Positions 1-10,682 are shown, counted from the first letter of the stretch. The stretch: DNA of 64,000 nt from JAWLGZ01 sp041690635 (GCA_041690635.1 JAWLGZ010000002.1:372001-436000), one strand, 5' to 3'. Made by a program: numbers and translations. The notes: a model not told the origin generated them from the sequence alone.

Positions 1-1961
1 TGCGGGGCCGCTGCACCTTCGTCAACCCCACGCTACGACGAATGCTGGGGTATGAGGATGAGGAGTTGCTGGGCCTCTCGCCTCACGAGACCTTCCATCG
101 TCACCGGCCGGACGGGACGCACTATCCGGAAGCCGAATGCCCCCTCCATCGGGGACATGACACTCCCTTGGTGTCCCGGGGCTCCGACGAGTTCTTCCAG
201 CGCAAGGATGGCAGCATGTTTCCCGTCGAATATGTCAGAACGCCGATTCTGGGAAACGGCTGGGTGGAGGGCGCTGTGGTGACCTTCTGGGACATCACCG
301 GGCGCAAGCGGATCGAGGAGGCGCTGGCGGAGAGTGAAGCGAAATTTCGTACCGTCTACGACTCCAACGCGATCCCCCTGGCGTTCTGGCAAACGGGGGG
401 GCGGATCACCGAAGCCAACGATGCCTACCTTGAGCTGATCGGCTATAGCCGCGAGCAATTGAACGAAGGGCAGGTCGACTGGAGCGCCCTGACCCCGCCG
501 GAGTTCCGCCACCTGGATCAGCGGGTGCTCGACCAGTTCGCCCACGGCAAACTCACCGCTACCCCCTACGAAAAGGAGTACGTCCGCCGTGACGGCCGGC
601 GCATCCCGGTGCTGATAGGCAGCACCCAATTTCCGGGCAAGGGAGGCGGTGTGGTTTTTGCCATCGACCTCACCGAGCGCAAACGCATGGAAGAGGCGGT
701 GCGCATGGCCAACGCCTATAACCGTAGCCTGATCGACGCGAATCTCGATCCGGTGTTCGTTACGGGGCCGAATGGCCGTATTACCGACCTCAACGCAGCC
801 GTCGAGACAGCCACCGGATATATCCGAAGGGCACTGATCGGCACCGGGATTGCCGAACTCTTCACCGATCCGGCCCATGCGCGGGCTCTCTATCACCGTG
901 CCCTGCGTGAAGGGGCGGTACGCGACCAGGAGTTGGCACTGCGTCACCGCGACGGTCACACCATGCCGGTGCTGTACAACGCGACCGTCTATCGGGACAA
1001 CCTCGGAAAGGTTCTCGGAATCTTCGCCGCCGCCCGTGACATTACCAAGCGCAAGCAGCAAGAGGAGGCCCTCCATCGGCGTGAGCTGGAGTTCGAAGCC
1101 CTTGCCGAACGTGCACCGGACATCATTGCCCGCGTGAACGCCGAGCTACGGTTGAGCTACATCAACCCGGCGGTCGAGCGGCTCACCGGCCAGCCTCGCG
1201 CGTGGTTTTTGGGCAAGACTCAGGGTGAACTGGGTTTGTCGGCCGAAGAGGTGGCACAACGGGAGCAGAGTCTGAAGCGTGTATTCGAGAGTGGCCGGCA
1301 ACAGGTCCGGGAGTACCGCCATGTCACCCCTGCGGGCACATTCCACTTCCAGTCGCGCCAGGTTCCCGAATTCGGGCCGGATGGGCGGGTGGAATCGGTC
1401 CTGGTGGTGGATCGTGATATCACCGATCTCAAACGGGCACAGCAGGCCCTCGAAAAGCTGGCGCTGCTGGACCCGCTGACCGGGATTGGCAACCGTCGCT
1501 CCCTGGAGCAGTTCATCGGTCGGGAGTGGCGGCGCGAGGCGCGTCATCGCCACCCGGTGGCGCTCATCATGGCCGATATCGACCATTTCAAGGCCTACAA
1601 CGACCGCTACGGTCACCCGCAGGGGGATGAGTGCCTGCGGCAGGTGGCTGGGGCCCTCCGGCAGTCGTTGCACCGCCCGGACGACGCCGTGGTGCGTTAC
1701 GGCGGGGAGGAGTTCGCCATCCTGTTACCGGAGACCGAAGGGGCGGCAGCGCGGGAACTCGCAGAACGGCTCCGACAGGCGGTGGCCAACCTCCAGCTGG
1801 CGCACGCGGCCTCGCCGGTGGCGGATCGGGTGACCATCAGCCTTGGGGTGGCGGCCATCAAGGCAGACGAGGGTGAGTTTCGCGACCTGATGGCCGCCGC
1901 CGATGCGGCGCTCTATCGGGCCAAGCGGAACGGGCGCAATCGGGTCGAAACCAGCCCGTAG
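1..1961 (+). CDS. Multi-PAS diguanylate cyclase, 5' end cut by window edge
   Basis: The reading frame is open from the first bases and the residues before the first ATG (position 42) already read as PAS sequence (FVNPTLRRMLGY), so the gene starts upstream of the window. At least four PAS-type sensor modules follow one another, for example around ITEANDAYLELIGY, ITDLNAAVETATGY and LSYINPAVERLTGQ, ending in a GGDEF domain. The active-site motif is GGEEF in RYGGEEFAILLPE, and an RPDD inhibitory site lies five residues before it, so it should make c-di-GMP from two GTP with product inhibition. No membrane helix is visible in the part present. The ligand sensed is unknown. Confidence 0.93.
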   Translation, partial: RGRCTFVNPTLRRMLGYEDEELLGLSPHETFHRHRPDGTHYPEAECPLHRGHDTPLVSRGSDEFFQRKDGSMFPVEYVRTPILGNGWVEGAVVTFWDITGRKRIEEALAESEAKFRTVYDSNAIPLAFWQTGGRITEANDAYLELIGYSREQLNEGQVDWSALTPPEFRHLDQRVLDQFAHGKLTATPYEKEYVRRDGRRIPVLIGSTQFPGKGGGVVFAIDLTERKRMEEAVRMANAYNRSLIDANLDPVFVTGPNGRITDLNAAVETATGYIRRALIGTGIAELFTDPAHARALYHRALREGAVRDQELALRHRDGHTMPVLYNATVYRDNLGKVLGIFAAARDITKRKQQEEALHRRELEFEALAERAPDIIARVNAELRLSYINPAVERLTGQPRAWFLGKTQGELGLSAEEVAQREQSLKRVFESGRQQVREYRHVTPAGTFHFQSRQVPEFGPDGRVESVLVVDRDITDLKRAQQALEKLALLDPLTGIGNRRSLEQFIGREWRREARHRHPVALIMADIDHFKAYNDRYGHPQGDECLRQVAGALRQSLHRPDDAVVRYGGEEFAILLPETEGAAARELAERLRQAVANLQLAHAASPVADRVTISLGVAAIKADEGEFRDLMAAADAALYRAKRNGRNRVETSP

Positions 1962-1990
1962 GCCTTACCCCCCTCAGTGTTTCACCACTA

Positions 1991-2377
1991 TCAGCCTTTG
2001 CTACCGATAAGCTCGACGGGATAGCCATCCGGGTCTTCGACAAAGGCGATGAGGGTGGTGCCGGCATTCATCGGGCCGGGCTCGCGCAGGATCTTGCCAC
2101 CCCGCTCGCGGATCGCTTCGGCAGCCTGGTAGACGTCATCCACCTCCAGCGCGATATGGCCGTAGCCGGTGCCGAGGTCGTATTTGTCCACGCCCCAGTT
2201 GTAGGTCAGCTCGATCACGCTGTTCTGCGCCTCGTCGCCGTAGCCGAGGAAGGCCAGCGTGAACTCCCCCTCCGGATACTCCTTTTGGCGCAGCAGGCGC
2301 ATGCCGAGCACCTCGGTGTAGAAGCGGATGGAGCGGTCGAGGTCACCGACCCGGAGCATGGTGTGCAGGATGCGCAT
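1991..2377 (-). CDS. gloA: Lactoylglutathione lyase (glyoxalase I)
   Basis: A 128-residue VOC-fold protein that converts the hemithioacetal of methylglyoxal and glutathione to S-lactoylglutathione in the cytoplasm. The start reads MRILHTMLRVGDLDRSIRFY, close to the usual GloA N-terminus. Metal ligands fit His5 (LHTML), the glutamate in VIELTYNW, His in GYGHIALEV and Glu in GYPVELI. An in-frame GTG lies six bases earlier, but AAGGAGG sits six bases before the ATG at 2377, so that start is chosen. It lies downstream of argG on the same strand, separated by a REP-like palindrome, so is probably transcribed separately. Confidence 0.95.
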   Translation of the reverse strand: MRILHTMLRVGDLDRSIRFYTEVLGMRLLRQKEYPEGEFTLAFLGYGDEAQNSVIELTYNWGVDKYDLGTGYGHIALEVDDVYQAAEAIRERGGKILREPGPMNAGTTLIAFVEDPDGYPVELIGSKG

Positions 2378-2426
2378 GGTCACCTCCTTTCGATTTTTCG
2401 CAGCTGCCGCGAGCTGAAAAAGAAAG

Positions 2427-2497
2427 CTGTGGGAGCGGCGCCCCCGCCGCGATTCCGTTGCCGGAAGTATCGCGCCGGGGACGGCGCGCTCCCACAG
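2427..2497. repeat. REP-like inverted repeat pair
   Basis: Two copies of a palindromic unit face each other: CTGTGGGAGCGGCGCC at 2427-2442 and its near reverse complement ending CGCGCTCCCACAG at 2497. The GTGGGAGCG core resembles dispersed extragenic palindromes common in Gammaproteobacteria. It lies between argG and gloA, where it could end argG transcription or stabilise its mRNA. Confidence 0.7.
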
Positions 2498-2515
2498 GTG
2501 TATCCGCCAGCCGGT

Positions 2516-3727
<1,212 letters not shown>

Positions 3728-3787
3728 GGTGACTCCCGTTCGCGTCAGCGAAAAGCGGCGAGTATACCAGCGGCGGCTTTTCGGTTC

Positions 3788-4633
3788 CTACTGGTGGAGC
3801 GTGATCTCGACCCGGCGGTTCTGGGCACGTCCCTGCTCGGTCCGGTTGTTGCCCACCGGTTTGCGGTCACCGTGAGCCTCGACCGTGATCCGCCCCGCGT
3901 CCACGCCCCGCTCGACCAGATAGGCCTGAACCGCCTCGGCGCGCTGCTTTGAGAGTTTCAGGTTGAAGCTGCGCCGACCGCGGCTGTCGGTGTGGCCCGC
4001 CACGGTGATGCGGCGCACCTCCGGGTCGGCCTGGATATAGCGCACGATCCGGTCCAACTGGGACCGTCCCTGCGGGTCCAGCTCCACACCGGCGAGGGTG
4101 AACAACAGGCGGGTCTCGCGGATTTCCCTGAAGGTAAAGGGGATTAGCTCCGCCTGGCACTGCTGGAACGCCGCCATCGCGGAGCGGCTGTTCACCGGTG
4201 AAAGGCCGACCAGCACGTACTCTCCCGCCAGGTCGTGATAGGTGAATGCCGGCTGCATCCCCTTCTCCAGTTCGCCATACAACGACAGGGAGAGCGGCGG
4301 CCCGGCCCGGAAACCAGACTCCTCGCCGTAGATCACATACCCCAGTTCCCGCGGCAGGACCTCGTGCCGCCAGGCGGGAGGCAGTGTGCTGACGCGGATC
4401 TCGGTGGTGCGGGGAACCCGGAAGTTGGTGTCGATGCGGAACTGTAACTGCCCGCCGTTCTCGTGCGAGAAACTTGCCGCCCCGTAACGCGGCACCTCGT
4501 GCTCCAGCCGGCAGTTGAGCGGGCTGCTCCGCGCCACCCAGGCGGAGTGGTGTTCACTGGCAAGGTACTCCACATCCGCCGGCGCGGCGGAGGAGAACAG
4601 CAATAGCAGAAACGGCAGAAGGACTCGTGACAT
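3788..4633 (-). CDS. motY: MotY-like flagellar T-ring protein with OmpA domain
   Basis: A 281-residue secreted protein: a signal peptide ending near SSAAPADV, a MotY-type N-terminal domain (PLNCRLEHEVPRYGAASF, then QQCQAELIPF, giving two conserved-looking cysteines), and a C-terminal OmpA/Pal peptidoglycan-binding domain (TVAGHTDSRGRRSFNLKLS, NRRVEI). MotY forms the T ring that anchors sodium-type stators in Vibrio and supports the motor in Pseudomonas. A sigma-28 type promoter directly upstream supports a flagellar role. A second ATG at 4639 exists, but the ACGGGG site is better placed for 4633. No other flagellar genes are in the window. Confidence 0.85.
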   Translation of the reverse strand: MSRVLLPFLLLLFSSAAPADVEYLASEHHSAWVARSSPLNCRLEHEVPRYGAASFSHENGGQLQFRIDTNFRVPRTTEIRVSTLPPAWRHEVLPRELGYVIYGEESGFRAGPPLSLSLYGELEKGMQPAFTYHDLAGEYVLVGLSPVNSRSAMAAFQQCQAELIPFTFREIRETRLLFTLAGVELDPQGRSQLDRIVRYIQADPEVRRITVAGHTDSRGRRSFNLKLSKQRAEAVQAYLVERGVDAGRITVEAHGDRKPVGNNRTEQGRAQNRRVEITLHQ

Positions 4634-4653
4634 GGACATACCCCGTCCATGCC

Positions 4654-4680
4654 CTATCGGCAGACAACGGGATTACTTGA
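4654..4680 (-). promoter_or_regulatory. Sigma-28 (FliA) type promoter of motY
   Basis: On the minus strand TCAAGTAA (4680-4673), an 11-base spacer and GCCGATAG (4661-4654) match the flagellar sigma-28 consensus TAAAGTTT-N11-GCCGATAA with exact spacing. Transcription would begin about 14 bases before the motY start chosen here. Confidence 0.8.
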
Positions 4681-4697
4681 GCCCGGAGAGAGGCGAA

Positions 4698-7376
4698 TCA
4701 GATGCGCCGAAAGACCCGTTTGACCGCCGGGTCTTCCGGGCTGGTGGTGACGGTGAAATCAAGGCTGGCGGCGAGGGCGAGCATCTCGTGGTTGCTGGAA
4801 AGCACGTCCCCCTCCATCTCTCTGAGTCCCCGGCCGCGGGCCGACTGCATCAACTGGATCATCAGCTTGTGGGCGATACCGCGGCGCTGCCAGCGATCGG
4901 CTACCACCACGGCGAACTCGCAGCTGATGCCGTCCGGGTTCATCACGTAGCGGGCGACGCCGATCTCCTCGTCCTGTTCCACCCCGGGGAGCACCGCCAC
5001 CAAGGCCATCTCCCGGTCGTAGTCGATCTGGGTGAAGCGGGCGAGCATGCCGGGGGTCAGCTCCTCCAGTGCCTGCATGAAGCGCAGATAACGGGAGCGC
5101 TCGGAGAGGTCGCGCACGAACCGCTGCACCATCTGCGCATCCTCGGGGCGAATCGGGCGCACGATGACATTGGTCCCGTCGGGGAGTTGAAGGATGGTGA
5201 CCAGGTCCCCCGGGTAGGGGTGGATCGCCATATGGTCATAACGCCCCTCCAGCCCGGGCCGGTAGTCCACCACGATGCGGGCATCGAGCGCCACAGCACC
5301 GCTCTCGTCCACCACCAGGGGGTTGATGTCCAGCTCCCGCACCATCGGCAGTTCGCAGGCGATCTCGGAGACACGCAGCAGCACCTCCTCCAGCGCCCCG
5401 AGGTGGGCCGGCGGCAGGTTGCGGAACTGCCCCAGCATGCGCGAGATGCGGGTGCGCTGGATCAGGTCGCGGGCGAGAACGCGGTTCAGCGGCGGCAGAC
5501 TGACCGCCCGGTCCGCCATGATCTCCACCGCAGTGCCGCCGGCGCCGAAGGTGATGACCGGCCCGAACACCGGGTCGGTGATCACCCCCACCAGCAGCTC
5601 GCGGCCGTGGGCGCGCTGCAGCATCGGCTGTAGGGTCACGCCGTCGATGCGGGCGTTGGGCCGGTTCCGCCGCACCCGGGCGACGAGTTCGTTGTAGGCG
5701 GTCCGCACCGCCTGTGCATTGCTGATGCCCAGCCACACGCCCCCCGCATCCGACTTATGGGTGATGTCGGGGGAGTTGATCTTGAGCGCCACCGGGAAAC
5801 CCAGGTTCTCCGCCTGAATCAACGCCTCGTTGGGGGAGCGGACCACCACCGACAGGGCGGTCGATATCTGGAACGCCCCGAGCACCGCCTTGGCCTCGGT
5901 CTCGCTCAGCACCTTGCGGTTCTCCGCCAGCACCCCCTCGATGATGAGCCGCGCCCCCTCCACATCCGGCGCCTTGCGCTCGGAGACCGGCGCCGGTGTC
6001 TGCACCAGCAGCTGCTGGTTGCGGAAGTAGCTGGTCAGATAGCTGAACGCCTGCACCGCCGCTTCCGGCGTGTTGAAGCTCGGCAGTCCGGAACGGCGCA
6101 TGAGCTGGCGTCCCTCCGCCACCTGGTTCTCACCCATCCAGCAGGTGAGCAGCGGCTTTCCGGAGCGCTGGCCGATATCGGCGACCGCCTGCGCCACCTC
6201 GGTCGGACGGGTCATCGCCTGTGGAGTCAGGATCACCAGCACGCCGTTGACGCCCGGGTCCTGCATGCACGCCTCGACCGCCCGTGCGTAGCGCTCCGCA
6301 GTGGCGTCTCCGATTACATCCACCGGGTTGCCGCCGGACCAGGTGGCCGGCAGCGCCTCGTCGAGCGTGCGGAGGGTGTCGGCGGAGAGCCGCGCGAGGG
6401 GGATGCCGAGGTCCTCCGCCCGGTCGGTCGCCATCACCCCCGGACCGCCCCCATTGGTGACGATGGCGAGCTGCTCGCCGCGTGCCTCGTAGCGTGAGGA
6501 GAGCGTGGTGGCGGCGGCGAACAGATCGCCGATGCGCATGCCGCGTACCACGCCGGCGCGTGCCAGCGCCGCATCGAAGGCGTCGTCGGCGCCCACCAGT
6601 GCGCCGGTGTGCGACTGGACCGCCTTGAAGCCGGCGGCGTGCCGGCCCACCTTCATCACAATCACCGGTTTCACCCGCGCGGCGGCGCGCAGTCCGCTCA
6701 TGAACGAGCGGGCGTTGTGGATCCCCTCCACATAGACCAGCACGCTGTCGGTCTGTGGATCGGAAACCAGGTAGTCCAGGATCTCGCCAAAGTCGAGGTC
6801 AGCGGAGATGCCGGTGGAGACCACCGCGGAGAACCCGATGCCGTTCGCCGCACTCCAATCGAGAATGGCGGTGCACAGGGCCCCGGACTGGGAGACCAGC
6901 GCGACACGCCCATTCGCCGCACCGCCGTTGTTGAAGGTGGCGTTGAGACCCACCCGCGGTCGCATGATGCCGAGGCAGTTGGGACCGAGGAAACGGATGC
7001 CGTGGCGGCGGGCGTTCTCCAGCACCGTCTTCTCCAGCCGCAACCCCTCCGGACCCACCTCGCGGAAACCGGCGGAGAGGATCGCCATCGCCTTGACGCC
7101 GTGCAGGCCGCAGGACTCCACGATCGCGGGGATGGTAGGGGCCGGGGTGGCCACCACCGCAAGATCGACCGACTTGTTCAGCGTCTCCAGGTCCGGAAAC
7201 GCCGGCTGCCCCTGCACCTCCTCCCGATTGGGGTTGATCGGATAGATCCCCCCCTTGAAGCCGCCCTCGAGCAGGTTTCGGAACACCACCGCACCGACCG
7301 CATCCGGCCGGTCGCTGGCGCCGAACACGGCAACGGAGGTCGGCTCGAACAGGCTGGAGAGATAGTGCTTCGGCAC
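4698..7376 (-). CDS. NDP-forming acyl-CoA synthetase fused to GNAT acetyltransferase (Pat/YfiQ-like)
   Basis: An 892-residue protein. Residues 1 to about 680 form an acetyl-CoA synthetase (ADP-forming)-like region: CoA-binding Rossmann part (SVAVFGASDRP), ligase part with SHTGALVG that carries the family histidine, and an ATP-grasp part (FPVALKINSPDITHKSDAGG). A C-terminal GNAT domain (about 725-892) has the acetyl-CoA loop DRWQRRGIAHKL. This is the architecture of Pat/PatZ, which acetylates lysines of enzymes such as acetyl-CoA synthetase. GTG at 7376 is chosen because AGGAGG lies eight bases upstream; a longer frame would run into the divergent deacetylase gene. Whether the synthetase half is active cannot be judged. 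Confidence 0.88.
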   Translation of the reverse strand: MPKHYLSSLFEPTSVAVFGASDRPDAVGAVVFRNLLEGGFKGGIYPINPNREEVQGQPAFPDLETLNKSVDLAVVATPAPTIPAIVESCGLHGVKAMAILSAGFREVGPEGLRLEKTVLENARRHGIRFLGPNCLGIMRPRVGLNATFNNGGAANGRVALVSQSGALCTAILDWSAANGIGFSAVVSTGISADLDFGEILDYLVSDPQTDSVLVYVEGIHNARSFMSGLRAAARVKPVIVMKVGRHAAGFKAVQSHTGALVGADDAFDAALARAGVVRGMRIGDLFAAATTLSSRYEARGEQLAIVTNGGGPGVMATDRAEDLGIPLARLSADTLRTLDEALPATWSGGNPVDVIGDATAERYARAVEACMQDPGVNGVLVILTPQAMTRPTEVAQAVADIGQRSGKPLLTCWMGENQVAEGRQLMRRSGLPSFNTPEAAVQAFSYLTSYFRNQQLLVQTPAPVSERKAPDVEGARLIIEGVLAENRKVLSETEAKAVLGAFQISTALSVVVRSPNEALIQAENLGFPVALKINSPDITHKSDAGGVWLGISNAQAVRTAYNELVARVRRNRPNARIDGVTLQPMLQRAHGRELLVGVITDPVFGPVITFGAGGTAVEIMADRAVSLPPLNRVLARDLIQRTRISRMLGQFRNLPPAHLGALEEVLLRVSEIACELPMVRELDINPLVVDESGAVALDARIVVDYRPGLEGRYDHMAIHPYPGDLVTILQLPDGTNVIVRPIRPEDAQMVQRFVRDLSERSRYLRFMQALEELTPGMLARFTQIDYDREMALVAVLPGVEQDEEIGVARYVMNPDGISCEFAVVVADRWQRRGIAHKLMIQLMQSARGRGLREMEGDVLSSNHEMLALAASLDFTVTTSPEDPAVKRVFRRI

Positions 7377-7486
7377 GGCTGCGTCCTCCTGGAGCGGAAG
7401 GTGGCGGCAAGCCGGGGCCGCCACCGATAAAGTTAGCTCCCCCGTCGGCATGCAATAATCAAATGTATGACCGGGACAGACCGCCA

Positions 7487-8416
7487 ATGACCACGGCCTA
7501 CATCACGCACCCGGACTGCCTGAAGCACGAGATGGGCAGCATCCATCCCGAGAGCCCGGCGCGCCTGCGTGCCATCGAGGACCAGCTGATCGCCGGTGGG
7601 CTGATGAACCTGCTGCGCGCCTACGACGCGCCGGAGGTCACCGAGGAGCAGTTGCTGAGGGTCCACTCGGAGGCCTACCTGCGCGAACTGGAGCGCTCGG
7701 CCCCGAGCAGCGGACTCACCTGGCTCGACCCGGACACGGCGATGAACCCCCACACCCTGGCCGCCGCCCGGCGCGCCGCCGGCGCGGGAGTGCTGGCGGT
7801 GGAGCTCCTGGTTCGCGGCGAAGCGGATACCGCCTTCTGCGCCGTGCGCCCTCCCGGCCACCATGCCGAGCGGGCGCGTGCGATGGGGTTCTGTTTCTTC
7901 AACAACGTCGCGATCGCCGTGGCCCACGCCCTCGAGGCACACGGCATCGAGCGAATCGCCATCCTCGACTTCGACGTCCACCACGGCAACGGCACGGAGA
8001 TCATCTTCGGCAACGATCCGCGGGTACTGCTCTGCTCCGCCTTCCAGCACCCGTTCTATCCGTTTGCCGACCTGGAACACGCCCCCGCCAACGTCATCAA
8101 CGCACCGCTTCGGGCGGGGGCCTACAGCGAGGAGTTCCAGCAGGCGATCACCGAGCGCTGGCTGCCGCCGCTGGAGGCGTTCGCCCCGCAGATGATCTTC
8201 ATCTCCGCCGGTTTCGACGGCCACTTCGAGGACGACCTCGGCCAGCTGAACCTGCTCGATACTGATTTCGCCTGGGTCACCCAGCGGGCCATGGAGGCGG
8301 CTGGGCGGCACGCCGACGGCCGGGTGATCTCGATGCTTGAGGGGGGCTACGCCCTGGACGCACTGGCCCGCAGCGTGGCGGTCCACCTGCGCTGCATGAT
8401 GGGCATCAACGGCTAA
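7487..8416 (+). CDS. Histone deacetylase family protein (class II-like)
   Basis: About 309 residues, a zinc hydrolase of the arginase/deacetylase fold that would remove acetyl groups from lysine or polyamines. Diagnostic stretches are RPPGHHAERARAMGFCFFNN, the zinc-binding DFDVHHGNGT, ISAGFDGHFEDDLG and LEGGYAL. The ATG at 7487 begins MTTAYITHPDC, like other members; an upstream ATG at 7463 would add eight residues. It is divergent from the Pat-like acetyltransferase, 110 bases away, and its end overlaps the next gene, on the other strand, by 11 bases. Confidence 0.92.
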   Translation: MTTAYITHPDCLKHEMGSIHPESPARLRAIEDQLIAGGLMNLLRAYDAPEVTEEQLLRVHSEAYLRELERSAPSSGLTWLDPDTAMNPHTLAAARRAAGAGVLAVELLVRGEADTAFCAVRPPGHHAERARAMGFCFFNNVAIAVAHALEAHGIERIAILDFDVHHGNGTEIIFGNDPRVLLCSAFQHPFYPFADLEHAPANVINAPLRAGAYSEEFQQAITERWLPPLEAFAPQMIFISAGFDGHFEDDLGQLNLLDTDFAWVTQRAMEAAGRHADGRVISMLEGGYALDALARSVAVHLRCMMGING

Positions 8417-9590
8417 GCCCCAGCCAGCGGCGCGCCTCCAGAATCGAAGGGGCCGGGTCGCCCCAGCGGTTGATCTCGTGCCGCGTCGGCCGTCCCGGCG
8501 GCGACAGGAAGGTGCCGATGGCGGCAAGGCGGCCCGCCAGGCCGCGGCGCGTGCCGCGGCCGCGCAGTTGCAGGTAGAGGTGGTCCAGATCGCCGAGCAG
8601 CCAGCGGCTGCGGATGCCGACCCGGTAGCCGGCGGCCGTGACCGGTTCCCCCCGCGCGATGCGCCAGAGCCAGAGGGGGAAGTCGGCGCCGGCATCCACC
8701 GCCAGCTGCATCGATCCCCAGGGGCGTGCGTTGATCTCCATCAGGTAGGGGGTGCCGTCGTTCGCCACCCGAAACTCCACCATGGCGACGCCGTGCCAGT
8801 CGAGCGGACCGAGCAGCGCATCGGCAATTTCCGCGGCGCACAGATTCAGCGGCACGCTCTCGCACAGCACGCTGACACCGCCGGCAGGCGGCTTCTCGCG
8901 CAGCCGTCTGTGGGCGAATCGGGCAACCGTTCGGCCGTGGTCGTACAGCACGAAGTGGCCGTGACCGTACCCCTGCACGAACGCCTGAATGAGAAAGCGC
9001 CCGGCGAAGGCGGCATCCGCCCCCACCATCCGGCGCAGTTCCGCCTCGTCCCGGGCGATGCGTACGCTGGAGCTCCGCCAGCCCCCGTCGACCCGGTAAC
9101 GGGAGCGTGCCGGTTTCAGAACGGCCGGATAGCGCACCTCGTGCAGCATCGCCGCGAGGGTTTCGGGGGTATCGATGAACAGGGTACGGGGGATGGGAAC
9201 CCGGGCCGCTGCCGCGCGGGCGAACAGCTCGAACTTGTCGGTCACCGCCTCGTAGGCCTCCGGTGACGGGTAGGGAAAACCGACCGGCGGCAATCGCTCC
9301 GCCGCCTGCAGCAGAATACCGAGGGTGAGATCGGTCATCGGCAGCAGCACGTCGGCGCCGCACCTCCGCACCCCGTCCGCCACCGCCGCCACAAACCCCT
9401 CCGGCTCCCGGTCGGGCGGCGGGTAGACCAGCGCTGCGGCGCTGTGGCGCGAACTGCCGGCGAGTGTGCGGGTCCGTGTCCCTGCCGTGACTACCTGTAT
9501 CCCCGCGCCTCCCAGGGAGCGGGTCGCCGCCAGCGCACTGCGCTCGTCGGCGTCCAGGATCAGGGCGGTCGGGTATGGGTCGCGGGTCAT
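8406..9590 (-). CDS. ATP-grasp domain protein
   Basis: A 394-residue cytoplasmic ATP-grasp enzyme of the carbamoyl-phosphate-synthase-like group. An N-terminal Rossmann-like part (ALILDADERSALAATRSL) is followed by the ATP-grasp fold with YPAVLKPARSRYRV for nucleotide binding and MVEFRVANDGTPYLMEINARPWGS carrying the magnesium ligands (E and N). Such enzymes join a carboxylate to an amine or thiol; the substrate is unknown. It lies 75 bases after a polysaccharide deacetylase on the same strand, so a role in envelope polysaccharide modification is possible. Confidence 0.8.
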   Translation of the reverse strand: MTRDPYPTALILDADERSALAATRSLGGAGIQVVTAGTRTRTLAGSSRHSAAALVYPPPDREPEGFVAAVADGVRRCGADVLLPMTDLTLGILLQAAERLPPVGFPYPSPEAYEAVTDKFELFARAAAARVPIPRTLFIDTPETLAAMLHEVRYPAVLKPARSRYRVDGGWRSSSVRIARDEAELRRMVGADAAFAGRFLIQAFVQGYGHGHFVLYDHGRTVARFAHRRLREKPPAGGVSVLCESVPLNLCAAEIADALLGPLDWHGVAMVEFRVANDGTPYLMEINARPWGSMQLAVDAGADFPLWLWRIARGEPVTAAGYRVGIRSRWLLGDLDHLYLQLRGRGTRRGLAGRLAAIGTFLSPPGRPTRHEINRWGDPAPSILEARRWLGLSR

Positions 9591-9665
9591 GGATCGAGGA
9601 TCGCCGGCGTTCCTACACCGGAATTCACACGCCTCGTGAGGTTGTGGGTAAACCGTTCAACCACC

Positions 9666-10682
9666 TCAGCCCAACCCGCTGACCCGCGCCTCGAAAACAT
9701 GGGTCGGGGCTGCAACCCCTTCGTGGACAGCGACGCGCCGCAGGCGAAAATTGTCGGTGCCGGGACCATTCCACCCCCTGACCGTCGTACACGCCCCCTC
9801 GTAGTGCCGGCGCACCAGCGCCTCCGCCGCCGGGGAGTGCTCACCGTTGGGGTAACAGAAGAGACGGACCGGCCGATCCAGCACCGACTCGAGGTCCTGA
9901 CGTGAGCGTGCCACCTCCCGCTCCAGCACCGCTGCCCCGATACCCGCGGCCAGCCGGGTGTGGGAGACGGTGTGGGAACCAAACTCCACCAGCGAGGAGT
10001 CGGCCATTTCCCGCATCTGCTCGGCGTCGAGCAGCTGCTCCGGCAGCGCCTCCGGGTTGAAGGCGAGCGCTTCCGACAGCCGATCCAGGCGCCGGTAAAT
10101 GGCGGCGTCGGGCTCGCGTTTTGCGCGGTTGATCGCCCGGTCGATGAGGCCGATCTCGCCAATTCGGTCACGCCCGGGCCCGGCACAGATCGATCGCAGC
10201 CAGGGCCAGTCGGAGAGGGTGATGAGCCGGTGTGCCGGTTCGTGCCAGGTGCGCTTCAGAATCATGCCCAGCCATTCGGGCCAGAAGAGCACCGGACGGC
10301 GCAACGCCGAGGAGACGGCGAAGACGGTCGCCGGCACGCCCGCCGCCTGCAGGTGGGGGAAGGCGTAGTCGTAGTTGTCGCGCCACCCGTCGTCGAAGGT
10401 GACCGCAAACGCCCTCTCCGGAAGGGCGCGTCCCTGCCGCGCCCGGCGCAACCATTCACTGAGCACCACAGGTTCGTAGCGGCCGAGCAGCAGGTCAAGA
10501 TTGGCCGCGAAGGTCTCGTCATGCACATACATGCCGGGTTGTACCGGCACCTGCGGATCCACCCCTCGCGGCAGAACCCGATGGTACATGAGTACCAGCA
10601 ATCTCGGCCTAAGGGTCGGCCACAGGTGCGGACCATAGAATGCAAGAGAGTGCCGGACAAAATCCTTAACCAGCCGTTTCAT
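9666..10682 (-). CDS. Polysaccharide deacetylase (NodB/CE4) family protein
   Basis: A 338-residue protein with VLMYHRVLP near residue 30 and the NodB motif VTFDDGWRDNY (metal-binding Asp pair), then SHTVSHTRLA carrying the histidine motif and FCYPNGEHS. It should remove N-acetyl groups from a hexosamine polymer. The start MKRLVKDFVRH at 10682 is preferred over a frame 31 codons longer that has no Shine-Dalgarno site. Two insertions relative to minimal NodB enzymes are seen between the motifs. Probably co-transcribed with the ATP-grasp gene. Confidence 0.88.
   Translation of the reverse strand: MKRLVKDFVRHSLAFYGPHLWPTLRPRLLVLMYHRVLPRGVDPQVPVQPGMYVHDETFAANLDLLLGRYEPVVLSEWLRRARQGRALPERAFAVTFDDGWRDNYDYAFPHLQAAGVPATVFAVSSALRRPVLFWPEWLGMILKRTWHEPAHRLITLSDWPWLRSICAGPGRDRIGEIGLIDRAINRAKREPDAAIYRRLDRLSEALAFNPEALPEQLLDAEQMREMADSSLVEFGSHTVSHTRLAAGIGAAVLEREVARSRQDLESVLDRPVRLFCYPNGEHSPAAEALVRRHYEGACTTVRGWNGPGTDNFRLRRVAVHEGVAAPTHVFEARVSGLG

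Noticed and set aside
7377..7487. 37-codon N-terminal extension of the Pat-like gene
   Set aside because: AGGAGG eight bases before GTG 7376 fixes the start, and the extension would overlap the divergent deacetylase start.
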